From Pasteurella testudinis DSM 23072 (GTDB taxonomy: Bacteria > Pseudomonadota > Gammaproteobacteria > Enterobacterales > Pasteurellaceae), in NCBI RefSeq assembly GCF_900176075.1, contig NZ_FWWV01000003.1:1-64000 (forward strand): DNA of 64,000 bases, given 5' to 3'. The notes under the pieces are model-generated. The model saw nothing but the letters and a program-made list of their open reading frames with translations, was not told the origin of the DNA and did not search any database. The translations under genes and the position numbers were made by a program. Of this stretch, positions 28,310-37,088 are shown piece by piece. How positions within the stretch are numbered: the first letter of the stretch is position 1; each line of letters opens with the position of its first letter.

Positions 28310-29095
28310 CTAATCTGCCAAAAAGAGCGGTCCGAGCGGCGTTTTCGGCAGCGCAAAATGCGGCGGATAACGTACGTCCACCAAATATAACCCTTCTGCT
28401 TTGGCGGTCGCCGCCGCCAATGTGCGGTCTTTCTGTTGCTGTAACCATGCTATCCATTCGGGCGGCTGATTGCCGTTACCCACTTCAATCAAACTGCCGA
28501 CGATATTTCTCACCATATGATGCACAAAAGCGTTCGCTTGAATATCGACGATAACAAACTGCCCCAAACGGCTGACATTCAAATGGTGAACATTGCGCCA
28601 AGGGGAGCGGGATTGACACTGTGCCGCACGAAACGAGCTGAAATCCAATTCGCCGAGCAATGCCTGTCCGGCTCGCTGCATTTTCTCCTGATCCAGCGGC
28701 AAGTGGTAATGGGTTAAACCGTTGGCTAAAATCGCCGGCCGCAAAGGGTGATTGAAAATAACATAGCGGTAACGACGGGCGGTTGCGCTGAAACGGGCGT
28801 GAAAGTCCTCTTCCACCGTCTGCACCCATTTGACTTTAATATCGCTCGGCAAATTGGCATTCACCCCCAAACTCCAAGCCTGCGGCTGACGAATCGCATC
28901 GGTTTCAAAATGCACCACTTGTCCGGTGGCGTGCACGCCTGAATCGGTGCGTCCGGCGCAAAAAACGGAGACTTCATGAGCAGCCACCTTGCTAAGTGCG
29001 GTTTCTAAGGTGTGTTGTACGCTTTTCACCGCTTGCTGGCGCTGCCAGCCGAAGTAGCGGCTGCCGTCATATTCAATACCTAAGGCAATTTTCAT
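28310..29095 (-). CDS. truA: tRNA pseudouridine(38-40) synthase TruA
   Basis: A 261-residue enzyme that isomerises uridines 38-40 in the anticodon stem. The start at 29095 gives [20 protein letters not shown], the standard TruA N-terminus, with AGGA 8 bases before the ATG. The catalytic aspartate lies in [18 protein letters not shown]. The C-terminal half contains [19 protein letters not shown]. It lies upstream of accD on the same strand, separated by 134 bases, matching the E. coli truA-dedA-accD order except that the DedA gene is on the other strand. Confidence 0.95.
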   Translation of the reverse strand: MKIALGIEYDGSRYFGWQRQQAVKSVQHTLETALSKVAAHEVSVFCAGRTDSGVHATGQVVHFETDAIRQPQAWSLGVNANLPSDIKVKWVQTVEEDFHARFSATARRYRYVIFNHPLRPAILANGLTHYHLPLDQEKMQRAGQALLGELDFSSFRAAQCQSRSPWRNVHHLNVSRLGQFVIVDIQANAFVHHMVRNIVGSLIEVGNGNQPPEWIAWLQQQKDRTLAAATAKAEGLYLVDVRYPPHFALPKTPLGPLFLAD

Positions 29096-29135
29096 TTTTT
29101 TCCTGCCGTTTTTCTCTTGAAAGGCTTCGGATAAT

Positions 29136-29172
29136 AAAAAACACCAGACAATCATAGACTGTTGGTGTTTTT
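29136..29172. terminator. Bidirectional terminator downstream of rplY
   Basis: AAAAACACCA (29136-29145) pairs with TGGTGTTTTT (29163-29172), giving A/T-rich flanks on both strands. It ends rplY on the minus strand. Confidence 0.8.
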
Positions 29173-29191
29173 ATCACGAATAATTAAAAAA

Positions 29192-29476
29192 TTAAACGCG
29201 TTTGAAGTCCAAGTGAGCCAATTTTGGCTTGAACGGGTGACGTTGTACCGCTTGGATTTTAACAGCAACTTCTTTGCCGTCGATAACTAAGGTGATCACT
29301 TCGCTGTAGAAACTGTCATGAGCTTGAGCATTGTTCAACTCATCATGGTTTAAAGTGATTGAAACCGGCGCTTCGTTACCACCGTACACGATGGCAGGAA
29401 TTAAACCGGCATGGCGCAGACGGCGGCTCGCACCCGTACCTTGCGCTTGACGAACTTCAGCATTAAATTTGTACAT
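29192..29476 (-). CDS. rplY: 50S ribosomal protein L25
   Basis: A 94-residue single-domain L25 that binds loop E of 5S rRNA in the large-subunit central protuberance; it lacks the CTC-type C-terminal extension. The N-terminus [20 protein letters not shown], the VYGG turn and the end HLDFKRV are as in the gammaproteobacterial protein (E. coli 94 residues). It is monocistronic. A hairpin in its 5' leader (29538-29561) may be an autoregulatory site, as L25 represses its own mRNA in E. coli. Confidence 0.97.
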   Translation of the reverse strand: MYKFNAEVRQAQGTGASRRLRHAGLIPAIVYGGNEAPVSITLNHDELNNAQAHDSFYSEVITLVIDGKEVAVKIQAVQRHPFKPKLAHLDFKRV

Positions 29477-29537
29477 TTTGCATTTCTCAAAATAAGTGAA
29501 ACAACCTGAATACAGTGTTTCTCAATGAATATTTAAA

Positions 29538-29561
29538 GGATTGCAGGCGACCCAGCAATCC
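29538..29561 (-). promoter_or_regulatory. Stem-loop in the rplY leader, candidate L25 autoregulatory site
   Basis: GGATTGC / GCAATCC with a 10-base loop lies 62-85 bases upstream of the rplY start. Autogenous repression through a structured leader is known for E. coli rplY. Assignment here rests only on position and the presence of a stem. Confidence 0.35.
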
Positions 29562-29805
29562 TCAACAATGTTGCTTAAGCATTAACTTAAGGGCGGCTAT
29601 TCTAGTCAATTTTTATCGTCGGCGCAAATGAAATCACCGCACTTTGCGCATTTTATGGCGAAATTCTTAGCAGTACGGTTTTATTCGGCAGATTTCTTGT
29701 TTTTGTTATGGTAATTACCCCCAAAAAAAGGCACAATACCGCCCAGTTCCTGTGATTTCAACACAAGAAATTGAACCTATATTAACTACATATAACGGAT
29801 TGATC

Positions 29806-30420
29806 GTGCAATTTTTTATTGATTTTTTCACTAATTATGGCTACTTCGCCGTCTTCTTCGTTTTACTTTTGTGTGGCATGGGTGTGCCGATTCCGGAAGA
29901 CATCACGTTGGTTTCCGGAGGGATTATTTCCGGGCTGGGTTATGCCAATCCGCATTGGATGGTCGTGGTCGGTATGATCGGCGTGTTGTTCGGCGATTGC
30001 TTGATGTATATGCTCGGCCGTTTTTATGGTGTGAAAATTTTACGCTTCCGCTTGATTAAACGTTTTATTACTTTCAAACGTTTGAAAATGGTGAAAGACA
30101 AATTCGATCGTTACGGCAACCGTTTGCTGTTTTTCGCCCGTTTTCTGCCGGGTTTGAGAACACCGGTTTATATTATTTCCGGTATCACCCGTCGTGTCGG
30201 TTTCGTGCGTTTTTTGCTGATTGACTTTTTTGCTGCGATTATCTCCGTTCCGATTTGGGTCTATCTAGGCCATCACGGCGCTGAAAATATCGACTGGATT
30301 AAAGCGCAAATGCGCCACGGGCAGATGGGGATTTACCTGATTCTAGCCGTCATTATTGTGGCTGTCGGCATAACCTATTGGAAGCGCAAGCGCAAACAAT
30401 TGGAAGAAAATCAGGAATAG
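29806..30420 (+). CDS. DedA-family membrane protein
   Basis: A 204-residue inner-membrane protein of the DedA/SNARE-associated family (undecaprenyl-phosphate/lipid transporters and membrane-homeostasis proteins). Hydrophobic segments flank the signature GMGVPIPEDITLVSGG near residue 25 and the FARFLPGLRTPVYIISGITR motif, with its essential arginines and glycine-proline, near 105-125. The C-terminus is basic. I favour the GTG at 29806 because related proteins begin just before the FFTNYGYFAVFF segment; an upstream GTG at 29752 would add 18 residues. No ATG is available. It is followed by a 12-bp triple repeat and a hairpin terminator. Confidence 0.85.
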   Translation: MQFFIDFFTNYGYFAVFFVLLLCGMGVPIPEDITLVSGGIISGLGYANPHWMVVVGMIGVLFGDCLMYMLGRFYGVKILRFRLIKRFITFKRLKMVKDKFDRYGNRLLFFARFLPGLRTPVYIISGITRRVGFVRFLLIDFFAAIISVPIWVYLGHHGAENIDWIKAQMRHGQMGIYLILAVIIVAVGITYWKRKRKQLEENQE

Positions 30421-30434
30421 CAGCGGCATTACGA

Positions 30435-30470
30435 TTAAACGATAACTTAAACCATAACTTAAACGATAAC
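30435..30470 (+). repeat. 12-bp tandem repeat, three copies, downstream of the DedA gene
   Basis: TTAAACGATAAC (30435-30446), TTAAACCATAAC (30447-30458) and TTAAACGATAAC (30459-30470) abut each other, beginning 15 bases after the stop codon and running straight into the terminator stem. Confidence 0.9.
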
Positions 30471-30511
30471 AAAGAGCGGTTGAGGACAATGATCCCCAAC
30501 CGCTCTTTTAC
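30471..30511. terminator. Terminator from an inverted AAGAGCGGT pair
   Basis: A 12-bp stem AAAGAGCGGTTG / CAACCGCTCTTT spans 30471-30508 and is followed by TTACTTT. It lies between the convergent DedA and pcp genes. The arms carry the variant 9-mer AAGAGCGGT at 30472-30480 and its complement at 30499-30507. Confidence 0.75.
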
Positions 30512-30555
30512 TTTATTGAAAGTATACTATTTCATCTTTATTTAGATAAAATAAA

Positions 30556-31017
30556 TTACAGCGCAGAAACGTTTAGCGTCGAACCGCCAACGATTCTCAC
30601 CCGCGCACCCGGCACTAAAGTGGAATCGTATTTTTGCACAACGACGATCTCTTTGCCGTCATCTTTTTTAATCACCAGTTCCAGAGAATCGACTTGGCTG
30701 GCTTTCTGCTCAATCACACTGCCGGCAACCGCACCGGCAACTGCGCCGACAGCAGTGGCGATCGCTTGTCCGGAACCGCCGCCGACGGTAGAACCTAAAA
30801 TCCCACCGATAGCGCCGCCGCCGACCGTGCCGATCACGCCTTGATTAGGCGCTTGGATCGCCACTTCACGACTGGAAACAATAGTACCGTAGCTGATTGA
30901 ACGGGCTTCTTTGGCTTGGTCGCCGGTGTAAACATTGCCACTGTAAACATCTTTGTTGGCACAACCTACCACCGCTAATCCCATCATCACGCTCACAGCT
31001 AACATCGATTTTTTCAT
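30556..31017 (-). CDS. pcp: Outer-membrane lipoprotein Pcp/SlyB (glycine zipper)
   Basis: A 153-residue lipoprotein. The signal peptide ends in VVGC (Cys19) with alanine at +2, consistent with outer-membrane sorting. A glycine-zipper hairpin follows, in two stretches: GTVGGGAIGGILGSTVGGGS and AIATAVGAVAGAVAGSV. A C-terminal beta-rich domain with GARVRIVGG ends the protein. It corresponds to H. influenzae Pcp, the 15-kDa lipoprotein cross-reacting with PAL, and to enterobacterial SlyB. It supports outer-membrane integrity. It is monocistronic, convergent with the DedA gene. Confidence 0.9.
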   Translation of the reverse strand: MKKSMLAVSVMMGLAVVGCANKDVYSGNVYTGDQAKEARSISYGTIVSSREVAIQAPNQGVIGTVGGGAIGGILGSTVGGGSGQAIATAVGAVAGAVAGSVIEQKASQVDSLELVIKKDDGKEIVVVQKYDSTLVPGARVRIVGGSTLNVSAL

Positions 31018-31052
31018 ACTGTTTTTTTCCTCAAATTAAGTGAGATTGACGC

Positions 31053-31646
31053 TCACTGTTCTTGTTTAACAATATCCATAATAGAATACGGATGAAATTT
31101 GATACAAGTTAAATTTTCAACATTGTCAATAAATGTCATTGCAATTGAAGGATTGCAAAGTCTTTCCCCTGCAACTTTCGGTTCGTCCACTTTGACTCGC
31201 AACTGCGGGTTTTCGTTCAAACTAAATTGTCGAATCACCCGTTCAAGCCATTCGTTTGGCGATTCTTTCGCCAAAAACGGCATCACCACTTCGATATGTT
31301 CCCAGCCCTGTTGCAGGTAGCGCTTATTTTTCGGTAGCGGCAATTCGATGATCGACACCGCTTGTCCGGCAAAAAAGAGCGGTTGTGACAAAGTCACCAA
31401 ATAGATCGGTCTGCCGTTAACCGTATTCTCACTGAGCAGCCGACCGCACTTTAGCAACGCAGCGAGCCATTTTTCACCCTGTTCAAAGGTGTTGACCCGC
31501 AGCGCCAAATGATCGATTTCGCTTACGGCGAGATCCAAGCCGATCGCGCCTGCTAATTGCACGATACTCTGTTCAAAGCGCTTAAAACTGTTGCCAAGTG
31601 CGGTTTCTTGCCGCAATAGCGGGTGGGGCTGGGTTAAATTTGTCAT
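31053..31646 (-). CDS. yecM: YecM-family (VOC-fold) protein
   Basis: A 197-residue soluble protein of the YecM family with a glyoxalase/VOC-like fold. A metal-site-like histidine lies in EIDHLALRV and further conserved stretches are LLSENTVNGRPIYLV and WEHIEVVMPF. In E. coli yecM also lies beside and divergent from argS, as here. The reaction is unknown; a metal-dependent enzyme role has been proposed from structure only. Confidence 0.88.
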   Translation of the reverse strand: MTNLTQPHPLLRQETALGNSFKRFEQSIVQLAGAIGLDLAVSEIDHLALRVNTFEQGEKWLAALLKCGRLLSENTVNGRPIYLVTLSQPLFFAGQAVSIIELPLPKNKRYLQQGWEHIEVVMPFLAKESPNEWLERVIRQFSLNENPQLRVKVDEPKVAGERLCNPSIAMTFIDNVENLTCIKFHPYSIMDIVKQEQ

Positions 31647-31740
31647 TTTTCGGTGCTCTGTCTTTCCTCAATCCGGATAAAACGGTATGATAGCCGCCAA
31701 TTTATTTCATATTATTCAATCTAAAAAGGCTACAATTTCA

Positions 31741-33471
31741 GTGAATATTCAGCACATTTTATCGCAAAAAATCAAACAAGCAATGATTGCCGCCGGCGCA
31801 GAACAGCATTGCGATGCCCTTGTCCGCCAATCCGGTAAACCACAGTTTGGCGACTATCAGGCAAACGGCATTATGGCGGCGGCTAAAAAATTGGCTATGC
31901 CGCCGCGCGACTTGGCGCAACAGGTGATTAACCAACTGGATTTGGGCGATTTGATCGAAAAAGTGGAAATTGCCGGCCCGGGTTTTATCAATATCTTTCT
32001 GAAAAACAGTTGGTTGGCACAACAAAGTCGACAGCTGCTGCAACAACCGCACTTATTGGATAAAACCACCCGACCACAAACAATCGTCGCCGACTACTCT
32101 GCGCCGAACGTTGCCAAACAAATGCACGTCGGCCATTTGCGTTCGACCATTATCGGCGATGCCGTGGTGCGCGTGCTGCAATATTTGGGGCATAACGTGA
32201 TCCGTGCCAACCACGTCGGCGACTGGGGCACGCAATTCGGTATGCTGATTGCCTATCTGGAAAAAGTGGAAAACGAACACGCCGAAGATTTAGCCTTGAG
32301 CGATTTGGAAGCCTTTTACCGTGCGGCGAAACAGAGTTATGACAGCGATGCCGAATTTGCCGAGAAATCACGCAATTATGTGGTGAAATTGCAGGGCGGC
32401 GATCAATATTGCCTGACCATGTGGCGCAAACTGGTGGACATTACCATGCAACAAAATCAGCAGACTTATGATCGCTTAAACGTGACCTTGAGTAACGATG
32501 ATGTGATGGGCGAAAGCCTGTATAACCCGATGTTGCCGGGCATTGTCGCTGATCTGAAAGCCAAAGGTATTGCGGTGGAAGATCAAGGTGCGGTTGTGGT
32601 GTTTTTAGATGAATTTAAAAATAAAGACGGCGAAGCGATGGGTGTGATTATACAAAAAAGCGACGGCGGTTTTCTCTACACTACCACCGATATTGCCGCC
32701 GCCAAATATCGTCATGACGTGCTGCACGCCGACCGTGCGCTCTATTTTACCGACAGCCGCCAGAGCCAACATTTGCAGCAGGCGTGGACAATCGTGCGTA
32801 AAGCCGGCTACATTCCCGACAGCATGAGTCTGGAACATTTTAACTTCGGTATGATGTTGGGCAAAGACAATAAGCCGTTCAAAACCCGTTCCGGCGACAC
32901 CGTGAAATTAACCGACTTGCTGGACGAAGCGATTGAACGGGCAGAACAATTGATTCGTGCCAAAAATCCCGATTTGAGCGAACAAGCATTGCAACAAGTG
33001 GTGGAAGCGGTTGCGATCGGCGCGGTGAAATATGCCGATCTGTCCAAAAACCGTACGACGGATTATGTGTTTGACTGGGATAACATGCTGAGTTTCGAAG
33101 GCAACACCGCACCTTATATGCAATATGCCTACACCCGTATCCATTCCATTTTCAGCCGCAGTGGAATCAATCCTGATTCGTTACAGGGTAACATCAGTTT
33201 GAGTGAAGAGAAAGAACGCACACTGGCAATTAAATTACTGCAATTTGAAGAAGCGGTGCAAACCGTTGCCAAAGACGGCACGCCGCATGTGTTATGTGCT
33301 TATTTATATGAATTGGCAGGGATTTTCTCCAGCTTCTACGAACACTGCCCGATTTTGAATGCCGACGATCAAGCCTTGAAAGACAGCCGTTTGCAGTTGG
33401 CTGCACTCACGCAGAATACGTTGCAGCAAGGTTTGGATTTATTGGGTATTAAAACCGTCGCCAAAATGTAA
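31741..33471 (+). CDS. argS: Arginine--tRNA ligase
   Basis: A 576-residue class I synthetase (E. coli 577). The start is the GTG at 31741, which yields the standard MNIQ-type N-terminus and has AAAAAGG upstream; an earlier in-frame ATG at 31687 would add 18 residues not found in the family. The HIGH-type motif is in [20 protein letters not shown]. The KMSKS position is replaced by [11 protein letters not shown], normal for this ArgRS class. The C-terminal helical domain (anticodon binding) starts around [12 protein letters not shown]. It is ended by the bidirectional terminator shared with grpE. Confidence 0.96.
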   Translation: MNIQHILSQKIKQAMIAAGAEQHCDALVRQSGKPQFGDYQANGIMAAAKKLAMPPRDLAQQVINQLDLGDLIEKVEIAGPGFINIFLKNSWLAQQSRQLLQQPHLLDKTTRPQTIVADYSAPNVAKQMHVGHLRSTIIGDAVVRVLQYLGHNVIRANHVGDWGTQFGMLIAYLEKVENEHAEDLALSDLEAFYRAAKQSYDSDAEFAEKSRNYVVKLQGGDQYCLTMWRKLVDITMQQNQQTYDRLNVTLSNDDVMGESLYNPMLPGIVADLKAKGIAVEDQGAVVVFLDEFKNKDGEAMGVIIQKSDGGFLYTTTDIAAAKYRHDVLHADRALYFTDSRQSQHLQQAWTIVRKAGYIPDSMSLEHFNFGMMLGKDNKPFKTRSGDTVKLTDLLDEAIERAEQLIRAKNPDLSEQALQQVVEAVAIGAVKYADLSKNRTTDYVFDWDNMLSFEGNTAPYMQYAYTRIHSIFSRSGINPDSLQGNISLSEEKERTLAIKLLQFEEAVQTVAKDGTPHVLCAYLYELAGIFSSFYEHCPILNADDQALKDSRLQLAALTQNTLQQGLDLLGIKTVAKM

Positions 33472-33490
33472 TTTACTGAACCTTGCGCTA

Positions 33491-33530
33491 AAAAAATCGC
33501 CATTTTGCATACCCAAAATGGCGATTTTCT
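33491..33530. terminator. Bidirectional terminator between argS and grpE
   Basis: A 15-bp stem AAAATCGCCATTTTG / CAAAATGGCGATTTT (33493-33528) with a 6-base loop has A-run and T-run flanks for both convergent genes. Confidence 0.9.
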
Positions 33531-33554
33531 TTTGATGGTACAATTGACCGGCTT

Positions 33555-34136
33555 CTAGGCAGCAACCATCACCATCGCCGGACGAATCACACGCCCGTTC
33601 AGCAGATAGCCTTTTTGCAATACCTGTGTAATCTGATTGGTGCTGAAACCCTCGCTCGGCTGCATCGAAATCGCCTGATGTAATTCTGGATTAAACGCCT
33701 CGCCAACTGCACCGACCGCTTCAATCCCAAACTTGTTGACTGTTGCGATCAGCGATTTGTGGGTCAGTTCCACGCCGTCAAAAATGGCTTTGCTCGCCTC
33801 GTCTTCGGCGGTTTGCGTTTTCAACGCTAACGCACGCTCTAAATTATCGATCACTTCCAATAATTCTTTGGCGAATTTTTCCAAGGCGAAATTATGCGCT
33901 TTTTCAATATCCTGTGCCGCACGACGACGGATATTTTCCACTTCGGCATGACTTCTCAACTGAATATCCTGCACCCGTTTATTGCTCTCTTCCAGTTGTT
34001 CTTCTAACTCCTGCACTCGTGCAATCGCCTCTTCCAGCGGATCACCGACCGCTTCCATTTCATGCGCTTGCATATCGACATTTTCTGCTGTGGCTTCTGC
34101 TGCTTCTACTTTTTTTTCTTCAGATAAGTCTGACAT
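33555..34136 (-). CDS. grpE: Nucleotide exchange factor GrpE
   Basis: A 193-residue co-chaperone that releases ADP from DnaK. An acidic disordered N-terminus leads into a long dimerising coiled coil (about residues 40-110, with [20 protein letters not shown]). The C-terminal beta domain has [16 protein letters not shown] and [19 protein letters not shown] place the start at the ATG at 34136 (MSDLSEEKK). A sigma-32-type promoter lies about 115-140 bases upstream, as expected for a heat-shock gene. grpE-nadK-recN synteny is as in E. coli. Confidence 0.95.
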   Translation of the reverse strand: MSDLSEEKKVEAAEATAENVDMQAHEMEAVGDPLEEAIARVQELEEQLEESNKRVQDIQLRSHAEVENIRRRAAQDIEKAHNFALEKFAKELLEVIDNLERALALKTQTAEDEASKAIFDGVELTHKSLIATVNKFGIEAVGAVGEAFNPELHQAISMQPSEGFSTNQITQVLQKGYLLNGRVIRPAMVMVAA

Positions 34137-34250
34137 TTTCCTCTCCGTCTGTCTGCTGAAATCAATCAAGTTGCCTATTCTAGCGAAAAACCGCGCTATC
34201 CGTAAGCCCGATTCGCTCAATAGTGCTTTCAATTACCCCTCTTTTTGTTA

Positions 34251-34278
34251 ATATAGGGTTCAAAATTCCTATTTCAAG
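34251..34278 (-). promoter_or_regulatory. Sigma-32 (RpoH) heat-shock promoter of grpE
   Basis: On the minus strand, CTTGAAA (34278-34272) and CCCTATAT (34258-34251) are separated by 13 bases. They match the RpoH consensus CTTGAAA-N13/15-CCCCATnT with one mismatch in the -10 core. Transcription would start near 34244. Confidence 0.7.
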
Positions 34279-34316
34279 CAATAGCTGACTTTTATTGTTT
34301 TTTATGAGCAAAATAA

Positions 34317-35240
34317 ATGAGTGATTACTCTTCTTTGACACCCAATGCTGCTAAAGGCAAACGTAAGTTTCACACCATTGGCTTGGTCGGACGGCCAAGA
34401 AACAATAATGCCCTGCAAATGCATAAAAACATTTACCACTGGTTAAGCGAACGCCATTACGAAGTTTTGGTTGAAGAAAACATCGGCAAAGATCTCTCCA
34501 TTGCAGAAAGCCACACCGCCTCGATCGAACAAATCGGCGAAAGAGCCGATCTGGCAATTGTAATCGGCGGCGACGGCAATATGCTCGGCACGGCACGCAT
34601 TTTGGCGCGTTACGATATCGCCGTAATCGGTATCAACCGCGGGCATTTGGGATTTTTAACCGATATTGATCCCAAGCATGCCTACTCCCAATTGCACTCT
34701 TGCTTGGAAGAGGGCGAATATTTTATCGAAGAGCGTTTTTTGCTGGAAGCGACGGTCGAACGCGGCAACGAATTAATCAACTTAAACAATGCCGTCAACG
34801 AAGTGGTGATTCATCCGGCAAAAATTGCGCATATGATCGATTTTCAAGTCTATATTGATGATAAATTTGCCTTTTCCCAACGTTCCGACGGCTTGATTAT
34901 TTCGACCCCGACCGGTTCGACCGCCTACTCGTTATCCGCCGGCGGTCCGATTTTAACCCCGCAATTAAATGCCATCGCCCTCGTGCCGATGTTTCCGCAC
35001 ACCCTGTCCTCCAGACCGTTGGTAATCGACGGCAACAGCGTTATTTCGCTACGCTTTGCGCAATACACCGTGCGCCAACTGGAAATCAGCTGCGACAGCC
35101 AAGTGGCTCATGCTTTTTCGCCGGACGATAAAATTATCGTGCGTAAAAGCAAGGACACCTTGCGCTTGCTGCATTTGAACGACTATAACTACTTTAACGT
35201 GCTCAGCGCCAAACTGGGCTGGCTGCAAAAACTTTTCTAA
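34317..35240 (+). CDS. nadK: NAD kinase
   Basis: A 307-residue ATP-dependent NAD kinase producing NADP, length as in Haemophilus. The diagnostic GGDGN lies in [20 protein letters not shown], followed by [12 protein letters not shown]. The substrate-site [11 protein letters not shown] and the C-terminal [17 protein letters not shown] complete the fold. The gene is divergent from grpE across 180 bases and lies 92 bases before recN, whose LexA boxes lie in that gap. Confidence 0.96.
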   Translation: MSDYSSLTPNAAKGKRKFHTIGLVGRPRNNNALQMHKNIYHWLSERHYEVLVEENIGKDLSIAESHTASIEQIGERADLAIVIGGDGNMLGTARILARYDIAVIGINRGHLGFLTDIDPKHAYSQLHSCLEEGEYFIEERFLLEATVERGNELINLNNAVNEVVIHPAKIAHMIDFQVYIDDKFAFSQRSDGLIISTPTGSTAYSLSAGGPILTPQLNAIALVPMFPHTLSSRPLVIDGNSVISLRFAQYTVRQLEISCDSQVAHAFSPDDKIIVRKSKDTLRLLHLNDYNYFNVLSAKLGWLQKLF

Positions 35241-35273
35241 TTAATTTTGAGAAAAGTCACAAAAACCGCTTTA

Positions 35274-35318
35274 CTGGATAAAAAAACAGTATATTATATT
35301 TACTGTATAAATAACCAG
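35274..35318 (+). promoter_or_regulatory. Two tandem LexA (SOS) boxes of recN
   Basis: Box 1 is CTGGATAAAAAAACAG (35274-35289) and box 2 is CTGTATAAATAACCAG (35303-35318). Both have the CTG-N10-CAG form with AT-rich centres and TA flanks, and they start 29 bases apart. Box 2 ends 15 bases before the recN ATG. E. coli recN is also controlled by multiple LexA boxes. Confidence 0.85.
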
Positions 35319-35332
35319 TATTGAGGTTTGCT

Positions 35333-37012
35333 ATGTTAGTCCAGCTGAATATCAATAATTTTGCTATCGTCAACCAACTTGATCTGGCGTTAAACGCCGG
35401 TATGAGCGTGATTACCGGAGAAACCGGCGCCGGAAAATCCATCGCAATCGATGCGCTCGGTTTATGTTTGGGTGATCGTGCGGAAAGCAGCATGATTCGC
35501 CACGGGCAAGAGCGCGGCGAAGTGCGGGCAACCTTTCAAATCGGTAACAACTCGCCTGCTTTGGCTTGGCTGCAACAATATGAGCTGGAAGATGTCGATA
35601 CGCCGAGCCATTGCACTTTACGCCGTGTGATCCGCAATGACGGGCGCTCCAAAGCCTTTATCAACAACTGCCCCGTTCCGGTGGCGCAATTGCGTGAATT
35701 AGGTGCTTTACTGATTCAAATTAACGGGCAACACAGCTCGCAGCGCCTGTTGAAAAGCGAAGAACAACTGATTTTATTGGATCAGTTTTGCCACAACCAA
35801 CCGCACTTACAACATATGGCACAGGCCTATCAAAACTGGAAGCAGGCTAAACAGCAGCTTAAACAGTTTCAACAGCAGCTGGCAGAAAACGAAGCGAAAA
35901 AACAGTTGCTGCAATACCAAGTGGAAGAGCTGAACGAGTTTAATCTGCAAGCCGATGAATATCTGCAATTAGAACAGCAACAACGCTGTTTAGCCAACGC
36001 CGAGCAGATTACCCAGCTTTCGCAATCGATCAGTATGCTGCTAAATGAGAACGAATCGGTCAATATCGAAGCGATGCTAAATAAAGCGGAACGCTATTGC
36101 ACCGAGCTGTCACAAATGAGCGGGCAATACGATAATCTGATGAATCTGTTGCAAGAGGCTCTGATTCAAGTGCAGGAAGCCGCTTCCGAGCTGCAAACGC
36201 TCTCCTCCGGCATTGAGCAAGATCCTTATCTGCTGGCGGAAGTCGAACAGCGTTTAGGTATGGCATTGCAGCTTGCTAAGAAGCACCATGTCAGTCCAGA
36301 GCAACTACACCTGCACCACCGCGAATTAAAACGACAACTGGCGGCATTGATTGATATCAGCGAAGGCGAAGAACAACTACGTCGACAGCTCGAAAGTGCG
36401 GTCGCGGAGTTGCAGCAGATCAGTAATACCTTATATCAATCCCGCTTACAAGGCGCTCAAAAACTGTCTTTGCAGATCACCACTTTAATCAAACAGTTGG
36501 CGATGGAAAATGCTGAGTTTGAAATTGTGGTCAAACACAATCCGGAGGCTATCGGCATACAGGGCGCCGATGAAATCACCTTTATGCTGCGCAGCAACTT
36601 AGGACAATTGTCGCAACCGCTCGCCAAAATCGCGTCCGGCGGCGAGCTTTCACGGATAGCATTGGCGATTCAAGTGCTGACAGCAGATAAACTGGCGACC
36701 CCGACTTTGATTTTTGATGAAGTCGATGTCGGCATCAGTGGCGCAACCGCAACGGTTGTCGGCAAACTGATGCAGCAGCTGGCGCAAAAATGCCAGATTT
36801 TATGTGTGACCCATCTGCCGCAAGTCGCCGCTTACGGTCATCAACACTTTAGTGTGCAAAAATTCACTCAAGACGGCGCAACCGTAACCGAAATGACCGC
36901 ACTTGATAAAAAAGAGCGGATCTATGCACTGTCACGTTTGCTCAGCGGCAGCGAAGTCACCAACACCACGTTGGCCAATGCCAAAGAGTTGTTAAAGCAG
37001 GCAACGCCGTAA
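35333..37012 (+). CDS. recN: DNA repair protein RecN
   Basis: A 559-residue SMC-like ATPase acting in double-strand-break repair. An N-terminal Walker A (VITGETGAGKSIAIDALGL) is followed by a long Gln/Glu-rich coiled coil interrupted by a hinge (about residues 160-370). The ABC signature KIASGGELSRIALAIQ and Walker B TLIFDEVDVGISG complete the C-terminal half. I use the ATG at 35333, which has TTGAGG upstream, rather than the ATG 12 bases before it. It is induced by DNA damage through the two LexA boxes. It contains several uptake signals. Confidence 0.96.
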   Translation: MLVQLNINNFAIVNQLDLALNAGMSVITGETGAGKSIAIDALGLCLGDRAESSMIRHGQERGEVRATFQIGNNSPALAWLQQYELEDVDTPSHCTLRRVIRNDGRSKAFINNCPVPVAQLRELGALLIQINGQHSSQRLLKSEEQLILLDQFCHNQPHLQHMAQAYQNWKQAKQQLKQFQQQLAENEAKKQLLQYQVEELNEFNLQADEYLQLEQQQRCLANAEQITQLSQSISMLLNENESVNIEAMLNKAERYCTELSQMSGQYDNLMNLLQEALIQVQEAASELQTLSSGIEQDPYLLAEVEQRLGMALQLAKKHHVSPEQLHLHHRELKRQLAALIDISEGEEQLRRQLESAVAELQQISNTLYQSRLQGAQKLSLQITTLIKQLAMENAEFEIVVKHNPEAIGIQGADEITFMLRSNLGQLSQPLAKIASGGELSRIALAIQVLTADKLATPTLIFDEVDVGISGATATVVGKLMQQLAQKCQILCVTHLPQVAAYGHQHFSVQKFTQDGATVTEMTALDKKERIYALSRLLSGSEVTNTTLANAKELLKQATP

Positions 37013-37088
37013 AATTACATTGCATGACTTACTCTTAATAAAAAATCGGTTAAGATAGATATAATTTTATCAAGTGGGAATTCAACTT

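Noticed and set aside
35287-35305. A third SOS box between the two LexA sites of recN
   Set aside because: The sequence between them reads CAG...CTG, the reverse arrangement, and so does not match CTG-N10-CAG.
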